A stretch of DNA of 64,000 nt from JAUZOB01 sp963692465 (GTDB taxonomy: Bacteria; Bacteroidota; Bacteroidia; Bacteroidales; Prolixibacteraceae). Below the pieces are notes generated by a model. The model did no database searches. It saw nothing but the letters and a program-made list of their open reading frames with translations, and was not told the origin of the DNA. Shown piece by piece: positions 63,170-64,000 of the stretch. Within the stretch, counting starts at the first letter, position 1. The number at the start of each line of letters is the position of its first letter. The position numbers were made by a program, and so were the translations under genes. Where the stretch lies: NCBI GenBank assembly GCA_963692465.1, contig OY829943.1, positions 3,472,001 through 3,536,000 on the forward strand, read 5' to 3'.

Positions 63170-64000
63170 TCATTGCAACCGGACATGAATTTTCATTTCA
63201 GACGTTTCTGGGTTTACCTCAAACTTCAAGCATCCATCTTTGCTGGGTTTCAAAATTTTATCAATCTGACCGCCGACCGAAACCAGATAAGAATTGTCAG
63301 GTCTTAGATTACAAACGGAATAGATTACGTTACCTTCTTTAGCCGATACCTTTTGATTCCATTGAAATTCATTCTCATTCCATCTGACAATTTCAACCGA
63401 AAGATTCTCCGCCTTTGTTAGTTGCGCTTTCAATGAACAGACCGCATTATTCAAATTGAAATACTCTAAGCGATTTTGATTTGCATTGAAGCCGAAACTT
63501 TTTGTTGAGATCAATTTAAATTGATGGTTAGAAACGGAATAGCGGTCTTTATCCAGACTGATTGTCAGATTATCTCCTCTGAATTTATAATTCAAAGTTG
63601 TACCCGAAAGCTTTTTAGGTAAGTGCGGGTTTAGATACATCCGGTTGTACATGGGATTGATCCCGTAGATCGATTTGTAAAGTCCTGTAATTGCCAGACT
63701 GTTTCCCGAAAGAATATCATCTCCTAACCCGTTCTGTTTGACTCTTCCGTAACGCTGAAAGGCTAATCCGTCGTTATCGTAACGTGCAAGGATATTCTCA
63801 ATGTATTTTAACGCAAGGTCAGGTTTATAAGAGGCATAAGCATCAACTCCCACTGCTCCCCACGATAAGAATATGTCGCCGTTCTCATAGTTGGGAAATG
63901 GAAATTGCCAATCATTGCCCTCACCTTTTGCATAGGAATACATGCATAACGGCCAGGCAAACAGCTTCTCTTTCTGCATCTGTTCTTCAATTTGATTCAG
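63170..64000 (-). CDS. Glycoside hydrolase-like protein, 5' end outside window
   Basis: The frame is open to the window edge, so the gene begins beyond base 64000; an internal ATG at 63979 is not the start. About 276 residues are visible: an (alpha/alpha)-barrel-type end (WGAVGVDAYASYKPDLALKY, then NGLGDDILSGNSLAITGLYK), followed by beta-sandwich sequence. This resembles the C-terminal part of large bacterial glycosidases. The family cannot be fixed from this portion. Confidence 0.65.
   Translation of the reverse strand: MNQIEEQMQKEKLFAWPLCMYSYAKGEGNDWQFPFPNYENGDIFLSWGAVGVDAYASYKPDLALKYIENILARYDNDGLAFQRYGRVKQNGLGDDILSGNSLAITGLYKSIYGINPMYNRMYLNPHLPKKLSGTTLNYKFRGDNLTISLDKDRYSVSNHQFKLISTKSFGFNANQNRLEYFNLNNAVCSLKAQLTKAENLSVEIVRWNENEFQWNQKVSAKEGNVIYSVCNLRPDNSYLVSVGGQIDKILKPSKDGCLKFEVNPETSEMKIHVRLQ

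Overview
The window reads as chromosomal DNA of a member of the Bacteroidota, most likely order Bacteroidales. The evidence is a SusC/SusD pair with secreted glycosidases, several promoters of the Bacteroidota type (a TAnnTTTG -7 box, sometimes with a TTTG element about 21 bp upstream), lipoproteins, and families typical of the phylum (DUF6132, DUF6266, DUF4838, BACON). No rRNA, tRNA or CRISPR array was seen. I cannot name the species.

Bases 1-17,540 are mostly ordinary genome on the + strand. They hold the end of a kdp potassium-uptake operon (kdpB partial, kdpC, kdpD, kdpE), a two-component system leading into a TolC/adaptor/RND efflux operon, a MarC-family protein, a HAD phosphatase, a secreted SGNH-like protein, a small ferredoxin plus DUF6132 protein behind a perfect FNR-type palindrome, and an AbiEi/AbiEii toxin-antitoxin pair whose operator brackets its own promoter. 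Bases 17,600-25,880 (- strand) are a polysaccharide utilisation locus: susC, susD, a surface lipoprotein, a metallo-beta-lactamase-fold enzyme and a GH43-like glycosidase. A 1 kb hairpin-rich leader with two candidate small ORFs lies upstream of susC.

Bases 26,900-58,400 are accessory DNA, visibly AT-rich in many genes and mostly on the - strand. In order they hold: a lipoprotein; a complete IS21-family element with a 5-bp target duplication; a three-gene unit with a dGTPase and a CCA-adding-like nucleotidyltransferase; two copies of a ~1.2-1.4 kb direct repeat carrying a cysteine hydrolase gene and the end of a DUF6266 gene; between the copies, hipBA and a PIN-GNAT-PUA-like/ASCH pair; a complete IS3-family element with a -1 frameshift signal; two tandem DUF262 proteins with a third partner; a cluster of DEDDh exonuclease, coiled-coil protein, WYL regulator and truncated FtsZ-like GTPase; a DUF4838 protein; a Fic protein beside broken regulator remnants; DUF1349 and BACON secreted proteins; and an AbiL/RloAB-type pair. 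This looks like a defence and toxin-antitoxin island assembled by repeated insertion.

Bases 58,475-64,000 return to ordinary genes (ABC exporter, GH76-like glycosidase, flavin reductase, partial glycosidase).

The strongest candidates for something undescribed are: (1) the FtsZ-like/WYL/coiled-coil/exonuclease cluster, in which the two outer genes share a 40-bp promoter module that aligns without gaps; (2) the PIN-GNAT-PUA-like plus ASCH pair; and (3) the dGTPase-nucleotidyltransferase unit. Functions for these three are inference.
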